This document shows, piece by piece, positions 1 to 7,222 of a stretch of DNA of 53,972 nucleotides. The stretch lies in IMG/VR virus record IMGVR_UViG_3300042896_000569, positions 1 through 53,972 of that record; one strand, given 5' to 3'. Numbering within the stretch: position 1 is the stretch's first letter; each line of letters begins with the position of its first letter. The notes beneath the pieces are model-generated. The model worked only from the letters and a program-made list of their open reading frames with translations. It did no database searches and had not been told where the DNA came from. The translations under genes were made by a program, and so were the position numbers. Source of the stretch: a virus.

Positions 1-173
1 TGAGCCAGAGTAACAGATGCGGGAATACCAAACTTCTTGTGTTCGTAAACTGCAACCTTTTTGAACCTATCAATGTATTGTTCAGTTGGTGTTAACTTCT
101 TTTCAACAACTTTTTTAGGTTTTAGATATGGAATAAATAAAAGGAGGGGAATAAAATAAATAATTCTTTTCAT
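1..173 (-). CDS. N-terminal fragment of a glucosaminidase-type peptidoglycan hydrolase
   Basis: Reading the minus strand from an ATG at 173 gives a protein that runs off the window after about 57 residues. Residues 1-17 are a hydrophobic signal or anchor segment after MKR. Around residues 34-57 comes EQYIDRFKKVAVYEHKKFG followed by IPASVTLA, the entry motif of the FlgJ/LytG-like glucosaminidase family that cuts the glycan backbone of peptidoglycan. The catalytic residues lie outside the window. The signal-like N-terminus suggests export toward the periplasm. It would be a second wall-degrading enzyme beside the amidase at 32957-33553; whether it acts in lysis, in entry or as a virion enzyme cannot be told from this fragment. 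Confidence 0.7.
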   Translation of the reverse strand, partial: MKRIIYFIPLLLFIPYLKPKKVVEKKLTPTEQYIDRFKKVAVYEHKKFGIPASVTLA

Positions 174-228
174 ATCGTGTAAGTTTGGTTCTTTCACAAA
201 TATAAAAAGAATTAGTTAAATTGGAAAT

Positions 229-672
229 TTATTTTAGGAACTTTAACTTGTAAAGCGTAGAATTAATCAAAGTGCAAACATTATCAATTTCATTCTGTAA
301 CCAACTATCTTTACAACAATCTCTTAACTGAGTTACTTTATCACAAAGTTTCTCGAAATAACCTATTGTATTTTCATTACCTTTGTATTCATTGAACGGG
401 AAGTTTTTATATCCTTTTATAATCCCATATTTTCCTTGGTAAGCTTCAACAATTGTATCAACTAAACCATCAATTCCTTCGTAATATTTTTGTAATGCTT
501 TGTGTTCAGCATATGATTCTGTTTGTAGATGATAGGTGTGTGCTTGTGTTTGTGAGTGCATCAAAATTGATATCATTTCCACAAAATCAGTGTTAGTTTT
601 TTCTTCTTGCTCAACCATTAAACCTCTTTTCTTAGCCTCTTCGAATACTGTTTTTTTTATTTTGTCTTCCAT
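229..672 (-). CDS. Helical phage protein, DUF5856-like
   Basis: 147 residues, predicted mostly alpha-helical. The segment MHSQTQAHTYHLQTESYAEH near residues 38-57 and a following KALQKYYEGIDGLVDTIVEAYQG stretch (broken here by its helix turn) match what I recall of the phage family DUF5856, whose His/Glu spacing recalls ferritin/Dps-like four-helix bundles. Function is not established. The start at 672 is preceded by a long A-run and by a TATTTAT element at 689-695, so it appears to have its own promoter. It is the last complete minus-strand gene before the hydrolase fragment. Confidence 0.6.
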   Translation of the reverse strand: MEDKIKKTVFEEAKKRGLMVEQEEKTNTDFVEMISILMHSQTQAHTYHLQTESYAEHKALQKYYEGIDGLVDTIVEAYQGKYGIIKGYKNFPFNEYKGNENTIGYFEKLCDKVTQLRDCCKDSWLQNEIDNVCTLINSTLYKLKFLK

Positions 673-688
673 TATTTTTTTTTTATTT

Positions 689-695
689 ATAAATA
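689..695 (-). promoter_or_regulatory. TATTTAT element upstream of the 147-aa gene
   Basis: On the minus strand the sequence reads ATATTTATAAA, ending 16 nt before the ATG at 672. The same element recurs at near-constant distance before at least nine other genes in the window (see findings). It probably is a phage promoter -10-like element; this is inference. Confidence 0.4.
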
Positions 696-710
696 TACCA
701 CTAAAATAAA

Positions 711-734
711 AAAGGAGATATCTCTATCTCCTTT
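711..734 (-). terminator. Intrinsic terminator
   Basis: Perfect 10-bp stem AAAGGAGATA / TATCTCCTTT with a 4-nt TCTC loop. Read on the minus strand it is followed by TTTATTTTAG, a U-rich tail. It lies downstream of the small lipoprotein gene 781-909 and upstream of the 229-672 gene. Confidence 0.75.
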
Positions 735-780
735 AGGACCGATTAAGGACTCCACCACCTTATTTTTCTAAACAAGGAAA

Positions 781-909
781 CTACTTGTGGCTACAACTAT
801 CTGTTTCTACTTTGTGACAAGTTTTCTCAGTTTTTTGACAACAAGTTTTTTTCGCAGGACAACAAGCAACCATAAAAGTCAAACATAGTCCGAATAACAA
901 TAATCTCAT
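781..909 (-). CDS. Small cysteine-rich lipoprotein (42 aa)
   Basis: ATG at 909, stop TAG at 781-783. The N-terminus is a short signal peptide (MRLLLFGLCLTF) ending in the lipobox VAC, so Cys16 would be lipidated and the remaining 26 residues displayed on a membrane. The mature part has six cysteines, counting the lipidated one, in CC, CC and single pattern, together with many lysines. A hairpin terminator follows at 711-734. Small phage lipoproteins often act in superinfection exclusion or as outer-membrane spanin partners, but nothing here decides between these. Confidence 0.6.
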   Translation of the reverse strand: MRLLLFGLCLTFMVACCPAKKTCCQKTEKTCHKVETDSCSHK

Positions 910-930
910 TTTTGATTTGGTTTAAACATT

Positions 931-1206
931 TTATTTTGTGACGAGAGCTTCAATCTTTGATTTAACAATCTCACTCATTCCATAAGTATCAAGTTTTGTT
1001 GTTACAATTGAATCAACAAGTTTAGTATAGGGAATGTGAATCATAAAGTCAACTCCGTTGAAGAATGTCAAATTAGTTTTCAGTTCTAATGCACCATTAA
1101 TCATTTTCAAGAATAACTTGAATTGTATTCCATCAACAAAGTTCTCGTTCAATAATACACCAAACTTTTCGTTTTCAATTCTTACATTATAATTTATTGT
1201 ATTCAT
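931..1206 (-). CDS. Hypothetical protein (91 aa)
   Basis: Mixed alpha/beta protein with no recognised family, beginning MNTINYNVRIENEKFGVLL. No signal peptide or membrane segment. Its start ATG overlaps the stop of the upstream minus-strand gene 1203-1466 (ATGA-type overlap), so the two are translationally coupled in an operon that also includes SmpB. Confidence 0.55.
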   Translation of the reverse strand: MNTINYNVRIENEKFGVLLNENFVDGIQFKLFLKMINGALELKTNLTFFNGVDFMIHIPYTKLVDSIVTTKLDTYGMSEIVKSKIEALVTK

Positions 1207-1466
1207 AATTGTGCTTTTAATTTTTCATAATCAAACTTACTAACAAAATCCATCGCATCATCCAACTCATCCCATCTTTTCTTTATCCACAATGAGTTCC
1301 AATATGCGTCATCCTTTGTTCGGTGAGCTAAGATATACCAAGATAAACCTGAACGAATGATTTCAATGTTGAAGTGGTTTTTTCTGCAACACCAACTCAA
1401 TCCTCTATTACATCTATCTCCGTATTTTTGTGTGAATGTCGTTTTGTTAAATACCTTTTTTACCAT
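1203..1466 (-). CDS. Hypothetical basic protein (87 aa)
   Basis: Lysine/arginine- and tryptophan-rich, with a cluster of cysteines (DRCNRGLSWCCRKNH near residues 17-31) that might bind a metal or nucleic acid. No family recognised. It overlaps both the downstream 931-1206 gene and the upstream SmpB gene, indicating one transcript. Confidence 0.55.
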   Translation of the reverse strand: MVKKVFNKTTFTQKYGDRCNRGLSWCCRKNHFNIEIIRSGLSWYILAHRTKDDAYWNSLWIKKRWDELDDAMDFVSKFDYEKLKAQL

Positions 1467-1888
1467 TTTGATTTTGATTGAAGTTCCCTTTCAATATCTC
1501 TATTCTTAATAGATTCACGCTTATCGTAAAGTTTTTTTCCTTGTGCTAACACAATTTCAACTTTGACAAAACCTCTATCATTAATATAGATTTTGGTTGG
1601 GACTATTGTTAAACCATTAATTAACTTTGACTTTAACCTTTTGAGTTCTACTTTCTTTAACAAGAGTTTTCGTTCCCTTTTGCTATCATCATTACCCAAA
1701 GATATAAAAATATTTTTAACCCACAAATCATTATCCTTAAAAAAACAATAAGTGTCGGTTAAATTAACATTTCCCTGACGAATACCTTTAACTTCCATTC
1801 CTGTCAATACAATGCCGGCCTCGTAAGTTTCAAGGAAGTTATATTCAAATCTGGTTTTCTTGTTTTCAATCTTCATCTTCATCATCAT
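1460..1888 (-). CDS. smpB: SsrA (tmRNA)-binding protein SmpB
   Basis: SmpB binds tmRNA and brings it to stalled ribosomes for trans-translation. The 142 residues align by eye with the family along their full length: NKKTRFEYNFLETYEAGIVL near the N-terminus, then GMEVKGIRQGNVNLTDTYC, RERKLLLKK, GLTIVPTKIYINDRGFVKVE, and the basic C-terminal LAQGKKLYDKRESIKNRD tail that in cellular SmpB enters the mRNA channel. The central loop between strands is shorter than in cellular versions. The start MMMKMKIENKK offers four possible Met codons; the A of the first lies in the upstream gene. No tmRNA gene was found in the window, so it may act with host tmRNA. A phage-borne SmpB is uncommon. Confidence 0.88.
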   Translation of the reverse strand: MMMKMKIENKKTRFEYNFLETYEAGIVLTGMEVKGIRQGNVNLTDTYCFFKDNDLWVKNIFISLGNDDSKRERKLLLKKVELKRLKSKLINGLTIVPTKIYINDRGFVKVEIVLAQGKKLYDKRESIKNRDIERELQSKSKW

Positions 1889-2096
1889 ATTCTACTTCCC
1901 AATTGGCTTCGTAGTATTTGTTTTTAATATACTTTTCCAATAGTTCAGCGGTTTCCAAATATTGATTTCTCAACTTGTGGAACTCTTCATCCTCTATTTC
2001 TTCAAAACTAGAGAAATGTTTGAAACAATAATGAAATTCTTCATCTCTCATTTTGGCGTGAAGATATGTCCAATTTTCAGCTTCGTGTGCTTTCAT
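1866..2096 (-). CDS. Hypothetical acidic protein (76 aa)
   Basis: Starts MKAHEAENWTYLHAKMRDEE and ends in an acidic tail DDEDED. Probably helical, no recognised family. Its 3' end overlaps the SmpB start by 23 nt, so it is likely co-transcribed and coupled with smpB. Confidence 0.55.
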   Translation of the reverse strand: MKAHEAENWTYLHAKMRDEEFHYCFKHFSSFEEIEDEEFHKLRNQYLETAELLEKYIKNKYYEANWEVEYDDEDED

Positions 2097-2100
2097 ATTT

Positions 2101-2346
2101 TTATTGATTTACTAGTTCGTAATTTTCTGTGCTCAACAATTTTAATACCTTTTTTTCACTGGTTGTATTGATAGCGGGTCTTGTAGCAATGTCATATATA
2201 TTTTTGGAGAATATTACATTGAACTTCAAAGTGTTCTTATAATAATATCTTGTTACATTAATATACTCACCATTTGGATTAACAAAGATACCATTGTTTT
2301 TCCCTTTTAAAATTTGTCCCAATGTTTGATTGATTGTGTTGTTCAT
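2101..2346 (-). CDS. Hypothetical protein (81 aa)
   Basis: Begins MNNTINQTLGQILKGKNNGI and contains a run of alternating hydrophobic residues suggestive of a small beta-rich fold. No family recognised, no signal peptide. Four bases separate it from the next minus-strand gene, consistent with the same operon as smpB. Confidence 0.5.
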   Translation of the reverse strand: MNNTINQTLGQILKGKNNGIFVNPNGEYINVTRYYYKNTLKFNVIFSKNIYDIATRPAINTTSEKKVLKLLSTENYELVNQ

Positions 2347-2400
2347 ATCTCCTTGTTTTTTTGTTGAAACGAAGATAAGAAAAGAAATTGGAATAAAAAA

Positions 2401-3219
2401 TTATTTCAATGAAGAAAATATATGAGAAATTACATCCACAGTCCAACCATTACCAATCATCTTATACCTTTCAGTATTATTAACCACAGAGGTATATCCT
2501 TCAGGTATTGTTTGCAATCTCTCAAACTCATCAGCGGTCAATAATCTACATAAACTTTTATCCTCATTGAACAAATACTGATTGGTATGACAATTTTTGG
2601 TGGTTAAACAATTTGATTTGTCATTACATACCCAATTCACTCCCTTCTCAATTCTAGGTTTGTTTCCCCACTTATTATAAAAACATTTTGGTATTTCTCT
2701 GAACTCTGAATTACCCAACACATCATTCAATTTGATATTTCTATTTTCTGGTTGAGTTACATTAGGAATATTTGTCCAATATAATCTTTCTCTGTTTTGA
2801 GCTGATACCAAATTACTATTAATTGAAATTGGTTCAACTCCCATCTCTTTTGTTATGATGTCTTCCCATTCCTTTTTCATCTTAACATTTTCTAATAGAA
2901 AATATTTGGGTTTAACTTCATTCAATATTCTTACATATTCCCAAAATAATCCACTCTTTCCATCAAATCCTGTTCTATTACCAGCAGATGAAAAACTTTG
3001 ACAAGGACTACCACCAAATAATAAATCAATACTAGGTAAATCACTACCTTTGATTTTGGTAATGTCACCAAGTTGAATTGTATTTGGATAGTTGTGTTGG
3101 GTTACTTTAATTGCGTGCTGGTCAATCTCTGAAGCATAATAGTTGTCATATTTTATTCCAACTTTGTTTAATGCTATTTGACCACAGGACATTCCATCGA
3201 AAAGGCTCAGTATATTCAT
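2401..3219 (-). CDS. DNA (cytosine-5-)-methyltransferase
   Basis: 272 residues with the ordered motifs of C5 methyltransferases: I at the N-terminus (LSLFDGMSCGQIAL), IV with the catalytic Cys73 in GGSPCQSFS, VI ENV at 110-112, VIII AQNRERLYWTN at 140-150, and IX/X (ERLQTIPEGYT and MIGNGWTVDVI) at the C-terminus. It transfers methyl from S-adenosylmethionine to cytosine in a short DNA target. No cognate restriction enzyme is nearby, so it is an orphan enzyme, probably protecting phage DNA from host restriction. The target-recognition region between motifs VIII and IX is short, and the target cannot be read from sequence. Confidence 0.9.
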   Translation of the reverse strand: MNILSLFDGMSCGQIALNKVGIKYDNYYASEIDQHAIKVTQHNYPNTIQLGDITKIKGSDLPSIDLLFGGSPCQSFSSAGNRTGFDGKSGLFWEYVRILNEVKPKYFLLENVKMKKEWEDIITKEMGVEPISINSNLVSAQNRERLYWTNIPNVTQPENRNIKLNDVLGNSEFREIPKCFYNKWGNKPRIEKGVNWVCNDKSNCLTTKNCHTNQYLFNEDKSLCRLLTADEFERLQTIPEGYTSVVNNTERYKMIGNGWTVDVISHIFSSLK

Positions 3220-3259
3220 AATGGAAAATATAAGAAATAATCTTCATAAAAAAAAGAAA

Positions 3260-3282
3260 CCCCACCTTTTTTTGAGATGGGG
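3260..3282 (-). terminator. Hairpin terminator (probably bidirectional)
   Basis: CCCCACC and GATGGGG arms form an imperfect stem around a T-rich loop; a T-run follows on the plus strand and an A-run (minus-strand U-run) precedes it. It lies just 3' of the 3297-3746 gene on the minus strand. Confidence 0.5.
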
Positions 3283-3296
3283 ATTTTTTCTTAAAC

Positions 3297-3746
3297 TTAA
3301 AAAGTCATAGTACCTAAAAAATTTTTATCGTTATCATACAAATTAACACTTTGTAGATTACCTGCACTCCATGCTCCTTTTACCCCTCCCCATTTCCAAA
3401 CACCATTATAATATGGAACATTTTTTTTAGATACCCAATTTGCTAAATATTGTAACTCAACCACAGGTCCGTTGTATTTGTCATCATTAGGCATTATAGT
3501 TGTTTCCATAACAACTTCATTCTTATCAGAAAAAAACCTAATGTTCCCATTTCTAGTATCATATTTCCAAGTTCCTTGGGGGCAATATCTATCCCAAGGG
3601 TCCGTTGGTTCTGGACATTCATTTTGTTTATTCATTGCCCATTTTTTAAAATCTTCTAAAGTTTTTCCACTTATTGATTGTTCGTTAATTACTCTTTTAA
3701 TCAATCTAACTAAATCACTTTCAGTTAATCTTACTATCTTTTTCAT
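3297..3746 (-). CDS. Candidate internal-head protein 1, N-terminal MKKIVRLTESDL motif
   Basis: 149 residues from the ATG at 3746; an upstream in-frame ATG at 3803 lies inside the next gene and the motif sets the true start. Residues 1-23 are a positively charged amphipathic segment starting MKKIVRLTESDL and ending KRVINEQ, almost identical in the next two genes, while the remainder (residues 24-149) is unrelated to them. The rest has a central segment with CPEPTDPWDRYCPQGTWKY, tryptophan-rich and probably beta-rich. The motif resembles T4 capsid-targeting sequences, ending in I-x-E where prohead protease would cut. That role is inference; no enzyme domain is recognised. Confidence 0.6.
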   Translation of the reverse strand: MKKIVRLTESDLVRLIKRVINEQSISGKTLEDFKKWAMNKQNECPEPTDPWDRYCPQGTWKYDTRNGNIRFFSDKNEVVMETTIMPNDDKYNGPVVELQYLANWVSKKNVPYYNGVWKWGGVKGAWSAGNLQSVNLYDNDKNFLGTMTF

Positions 3747-3767
3747 CGTTTTTTTTTCAATTTTATT
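3711..3767 (-). repeat. Direct repeat copy 1: motif codons plus leader
   Basis: About 57 bp covering the first codons of the motif gene and its non-coding leader (cg followed by nine t, then caattttatt on the plus strand). It is the same as 4545-4601 except for about one base. Because the untranslated leader is conserved as well as the codons, this is a recent DNA duplication rather than convergence. Confidence 0.75.
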
Positions 3768-4141
3768 AATATTAATCCGTTTTTCAAATATTTTTCCATC
3801 CACATTTTTTGGATTCTATTTTCGTTGAAGAATGGCCAAGAAATATTATTGCTGTCATCTATGAACGTATGTACTTTTCTAATTAATGTCATGTCCCTAT
3901 CGTCTTCATTAAGTTTTATTATATCAACATTTTCATTATTAAAGAATTTAAAGGCATCTTCAATTTCAGGATAATCTGACAATTTTACTTTTTCATCATT
4001 TTCATTAAACATTGTATTCGGACCATACCAATCTGGAATATAATAAAAATACTCGTATTCATTCATATTTCTTTTTTCATTAATAACTCTTTTAACCAAT
4101 CTAACTAAATCACTTTCAGTTAATCTTACTATCTTTTTCAT
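3743..4141 (-). CDS. Candidate internal-head protein 2, N-terminal MKKIVRLTESDL motif
   Basis: 132 residues. The first 22 residues repeat the motif (MKKIVRLTESDL...KRVINE), then the sequence diverges into an acidic, aromatic-rich domain (EYEYFYYIPDWYGPN near residue 28) with a basic lysine tail LIKLKKKR. The stop overlaps the start of the downstream motif gene by 4 nt, so the genes are translationally coupled. No family recognised for the body. A cleavable capsid-targeting leader is the working hypothesis. Confidence 0.58.
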   Translation of the reverse strand: MKKIVRLTESDLVRLVKRVINEKRNMNEYEYFYYIPDWYGPNTMFNENDEKVKLSDYPEIEDAFKFFNNENVDIIKLNEDDRDMTLIRKVHTFIDDSNNISWPFFNENRIQKMWMEKYLKNGLILIKLKKKR

Positions 4142-4580
4142 CTTTTTTTATTTGTTTTTCTATTTCAGAATATATCAGTTTAATCATTTTAAAATAAAAT
4201 TCATCTGTTTTATTTTGGTCTGTCATATTGTTAATTATGTTATATAATATATTTGCATAATAATCTTTTTCAATAAATTCATACGTTATATCATCAATGG
4301 CTGAATCAATCCGCCTATATTTTTTTTCTTTCATTACAGAATGTACTTTTTTTACCCACCACTTGAAGTCACCTTCTTTAACTATTTTATCTAAAATTAA
4401 GTCCAAAACTTTGTCTTCCAAATCTAATGTTTCACCTAATTGTAATGCCGTTTCAAATTGTTCATTGTCAATTAATATCTTGAATTTTTCAAGATATTCT
4501 TCGTTTTCATCTTGTTCTTTAATTATCCTTTTAACCAAATTAGTTAAATCACTTTCTGTTAATCTTACTATCTTTTTCAT
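4116..4580 (-). CDS. Candidate internal-head protein 3, N-terminal MKKIVRLTESDL motif
   Basis: 154 residues: motif at 1-22 (ending KRIIKEQ), then an acidic helical body with EYLEKFKILIDNEQFETALQ and a lysine-rich C-terminus. The body looks like helical repeats, tentatively TPR-like (residues 28-60), with no certain family. First gene of a three-gene tandem; its leader contains a TATTTAT element at 4610-4616, 29 nt before the ATG, and its first 60 bp are a direct repeat of the leader of 3297-3746. Confidence 0.58.
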   Translation of the reverse strand: MKKIVRLTESDLTNLVKRIIKEQDENEEYLEKFKILIDNEQFETALQLGETLDLEDKVLDLILDKIVKEGDFKWWVKKVHSVMKEKKYRRIDSAIDDITYEFIEKDYYANILYNIINNMTDQNKTDEFYFKMIKLIYSEIEKQIKKDEKDSKIN

Positions 4581-4601
4581 CGTTTTTTTTTCAATTTTAT
4601 T
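4545..4601 (-). repeat. Direct repeat copy 2: motif codons plus leader
   Basis: Second copy of the 57-bp repeat described at 3711-3767. A shorter copy covering only the coding part is at about 4083-4143, where the leader differs. Confidence 0.75.
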
Positions 4602-4633
4602 TTATAAAAATAAATATCTCATATAAATAAAAA

Positions 4634-4665
4634 AACCCCAACAAATTTCTACATTTATCGGGGTT
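4634..4665 (-). terminator. Intrinsic terminator after the Nudix gene
   Basis: Stem AACCCC / GGGGTT around a 20-nt loop; on the minus strand it is followed by TTTTTATTTATAT. It lies 70 nt beyond the Nudix stop codon and before the motif-gene cluster. Confidence 0.6.
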
Positions 4666-4737
4666 AAGATATATCGACCAACATAAGAAAGGGAAGTTGG
4701 GTTGTGAATATAAATATATCAATATTTACAAAAAGTA

Positions 4738-5124
4738 TCAAAAAATTTTATTAATTATAAAAAAAAGTTGTTTTTCAACATTATCAGGCAAGTTTTTTTT
4801 ATTAAACCACCCACATTCATCGTGTTCGTGACCATCCATAGCCTCATCCAAATCAATCTCGACCTTTCTTGAAATCTCATACATAAACAAATAATACTTC
4901 ATTCTACCCCCACCAGTCAATGTTGCCAAATATTTCAAATCACCCAATATCACCAATCCTGTCTCCTCACTAAACTCTCTAATAGCACCATTTTCAACAC
5001 TCTCACCTTTCTCCAAATGACCACCAGGTACAGACCATACACCAGGTAAACTACTCTTCTGACTTCGTTTACATAATAAACATTGATTTTTATATTTTAA
5101 TAAGATACCAGCACAATTTCCCAT
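4738..5124 (-). CDS. Nudix hydrolase
   Basis: 128 residues with a complete Nudix box: G-x5-E-x7-RE-x2-EE-x-G, seen as GGHLEKGESVENGAIREF then SEETGL at about residues 33-56. The residues around it (LPGVWSVPGGH) match MutT/ADP-ribose-type Nudix enzymes, which hydrolyse nucleoside diphosphate derivatives in the cytoplasm. Substrate cannot be assigned. It is divergent from the DUF192 gene across a 26-nt gap and ends at its own terminator. Confidence 0.88.
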   Translation of the reverse strand: MGNCAGILLKYKNQCLLCKRSQKSSLPGVWSVPGGHLEKGESVENGAIREFSEETGLVILGDLKYLATLTGGGRMKYYLFMYEISRKVEIDLDEAMDGHEHDECGWFNKKNLPDNVEKQLFFIINKIF

Positions 5125-5139
5125 AACGAATTATTATTA

Positions 5140-5146
5140 TATTTAT
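5140..5146 (+). promoter_or_regulatory. TATTTAT element close to the DUF192 start
   Basis: TATATTTATAAGTATG on the plus strand: the element ends 4 nt before the ATG at 5151, as at 52682-52688. If it is a -10 element, the transcript would be essentially leaderless. Confidence 0.3.
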
Positions 5147-5150
5147 AAGT

Positions 5151-5498
5151 ATGAAGTTAAGTATAAACGGAAACATTTTCAAGGTAAAAATCCAAACATC
5201 TCCCGAAGAAACTCAAGAAGGAATGATGTTCAAAAAATTTGATAAAACATTCAACGGAATGTTATTCGTAATGAAAAACCAAGAACATTGTTTTTGGATG
5301 AAAAATTGTATTATACCACTAGATATCATATTCATCGACAATGATGTTATCACCAAAATACATCATAATTGTCAACCAATGATTAATGAATCACATAAGA
5401 ATTATTGTGGTGAAGGAAACTTTATTCTTGAAGTAAAAGGAGGAACTTGTAAAGGAATGGGAATTAAAAAGGGGGATGTTGTTACATTCCCCCTTTAA
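5151..5498 (+). CDS. DUF192 family protein
   Basis: 115 residues. The conserved DUF192 core is visible: TSPEETQEGMMFKKF near residue 17, then GMLFVMKNQEHCFWMKNCII and PLDIIFIDND, and a C-terminal EVKGGTCKGMGIKKGDVV. The family is a small beta-barrel of unknown function, common in bacteria and also found in phages. It is an isolated plus-strand gene; a TATTTAT element at 5140-5146 ends only 4 nt before the ATG, which could mean a leaderless transcript. It is tail-to-tail with the DHH gene at 5501. Confidence 0.85.
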   Translation: MKLSINGNIFKVKIQTSPEETQEGMMFKKFDKTFNGMLFVMKNQEHCFWMKNCIIPLDIIFIDNDVITKIHHNCQPMINESHKNYCGEGNFILEVKGGTCKGMGIKKGDVVTFPL

Positions 5499-5500
5499 TC

Positions 5501-7174
5501 TTAACCTTTCATTATTTTCTTTATTATATTCCTAAAGTAGTTTTCATCGATATTCTGTTTTTTCTCTTTCTGAATTTCATTTTTCAACTTTTCAACAAAC
5601 TCATCTTTAATCATTCCAATGAACTCAGTTGTTTTGTATGGACCGAATCCACCACCCAAAGCAGAAGCTTGGAAATTTGTAATACACTTGTGTCCACCAC
5701 TATTGTTTTTTATAACATCATAAGCATTAATATAAACTTCTTTTAGAATACTTTGTTCAAAATCCGTTAAACCAACAAAAGGTTTCATCATAGTTTTTCT
5801 AATTAGATTTTGCCAAAACTTAAGTGGGGTCATTTTTTTTTGTCCTTTTTTCTTATTTTCCTCCTCACTTTTCTTATTTTCCTCTTCACTTTTTTTGTTT
5901 GTAAAATTTTTAAATTTTTCAGGTACATCAAAATAGCCTTTTATATTTATGATTTTACCATCTTTATCTTTGATAACTTTACCATTCTCATCTTTTTCGC
6001 TATACAATGCAATAAAATCTTGAAAGGTAAAACCAACACTTTCATAAGGTACAAATTTTTTACTACTTTCAGCAACTTCTTTTAAACGTAAAAGTGTAGT
6101 CTTAATACCTTCTAATTCAGATTTATGGTTATTGAGAATTTCTGTATTCATTTTACCTAAATCAACCCCTTTGAGTCCTCTAGATTCTTTATATGGATTA
6201 CAAGAAACTTGTAATAATCCAACTGAACCCCAAGTTACAACCTGGAAATCAGCGTCAGGAATCAATTCAAAAGCCACATATCTATCATAACTTCCAACAT
6301 TAGCCATACTAGCACCAGCAGACCCATCTTTGATGATAATACCATCCTCGTATTTGAGTTGTTTACCTATGTTACCTCTAACTTTCTCCAAATAGGTTTC
6401 ACCATGTTTTTGAAGTTGTTGTTGAATTCTTCTGATTTTATCACCTTTTGGTTCTTCATTACCCAACTCTGTGTTCAAAAATCCCTTCACTTTATCCATT
6501 AAACCAGAATCCATAATCATTCTTATCAAATTATTATAGATATTTTTAAGTGATGGAGTACAAATAAGAACAAGTCTCTCTAATATATTTTTACCTTCAA
6601 ATTCTTTATTTTTAAACGCTAACAATATTTTGTTTGTAACCAATCCCATTATTATATTACTTCTTTCAGGAGATTCTTTTTCAACCTTGAAAATGTAATT
6701 CATAACCTCCCTAACAGTAATATTCATTGCTCTAAAATTAGCAGAATCAATTGTTGATATTATTTTAATGTCAGATGGAGGAAATAAGTCATATGTTGAA
6801 ATTACACCTGATATTGTTTCAACATTTGACCTTGCATGTCTGAAACTTGTTGATGTTCCTGATTCAACCCCTGCTTGTCTATCGTGATGGTCTGTATGAA
6901 TCTTAAACATTGGTTTTCCGTGAGCAAAATCTACCAAAACAGGCATAACATTTCCACTGGCATCTGGTTTTTTGATAGCAAACTCATCTGTACCATATTG
7001 TATTGTTTCAGCATCAACAACCTCTATACCATAACTTTCCAAATATACTTTCATTGCAATTGCTGATGTAACACCATCCAAATCAATATGAAAATATATT
7101 TTGGCCTTGTTGTATCTTTTTGCGATATCATTAATATCACGAATACCTGATTCCTTAATTAATTGTTTTTTCAT
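5501..7174 (-). CDS. DHH-family phosphoesterase with motif-like termini
   Basis: 557 residues. The N-terminal domain has the DHH signature: IYFHIDLDGVTSA (Asp31, Asp33), VLVDFAHGKP (Asp82) and HTDHHDRQ (residues 93-100), which bind two metals in RecJ/nanoRNase-type phosphoesterases. Near the C-terminus SGGHKCITNFQASALGGGFG resembles the GGHxxA motif of DHHA1 domains that hold the substrate. It probably hydrolyses phosphodiester bonds in single-stranded DNA or short oligonucleotides. Unusually it starts MKKQLIKESG and ends YFRNIIKKIMKG, both resembling the motif of the candidate head proteins, so it may be packaged. A low-complexity KKSEEENKKSEEENKK linker lies around residue 425. Confidence 0.8.
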   Translation of the reverse strand: MKKQLIKESGIRDINDIAKRYNKAKIYFHIDLDGVTSAIAMKVYLESYGIEVVDAETIQYGTDEFAIKKPDASGNVMPVLVDFAHGKPMFKIHTDHHDRQAGVESGTSTSFRHARSNVETISGVISTYDLFPPSDIKIISTIDSANFRAMNITVREVMNYIFKVEKESPERSNIIMGLVTNKILLAFKNKEFEGKNILERLVLICTPSLKNIYNNLIRMIMDSGLMDKVKGFLNTELGNEEPKGDKIRRIQQQLQKHGETYLEKVRGNIGKQLKYEDGIIIKDGSAGASMANVGSYDRYVAFELIPDADFQVVTWGSVGLLQVSCNPYKESRGLKGVDLGKMNTEILNNHKSELEGIKTTLLRLKEVAESSKKFVPYESVGFTFQDFIALYSEKDENGKVIKDKDGKIINIKGYFDVPEKFKNFTNKKSEEENKKSEEENKKKGQKKMTPLKFWQNLIRKTMMKPFVGLTDFEQSILKEVYINAYDVIKNNSGGHKCITNFQASALGGGFGPYKTTEFIGMIKDEFVEKLKNEIQKEKKQNIDENYFRNIIKKIMKG

Positions 7175-7191
7175 TAAAAAATGTTTTCTTC

Positions 7192-7198
7192 ATAAATA
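7192..7198 (-). promoter_or_regulatory. TATTTAT element upstream of the DHH gene
   Basis: Minus strand GGATATTTATGAAG, 17 nt before the ATG at 7174. Same element and spacing as other candidate late promoters in the window. Confidence 0.45.
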
Positions 7199-7222
7199 TC
7201 CCCCTTAAACAAAAAAAGGAAC

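Noticed and set aside
689-692. T4 late promoter TATAAATA in normal orientation
   Set aside because: TATAAATA appears only as the reverse complement of the TATTTAT element, so the T4 gp55-type promoter reading was not used.
3472-3828. Plus-strand open frame opposite the motif genes (118 codons)
   Set aside because: It is the mirror of conserved minus-strand coding, has no promoter or family similarity and mirrors the duplicated motif; the same applies to the plus-strand frame at 4297-4626.
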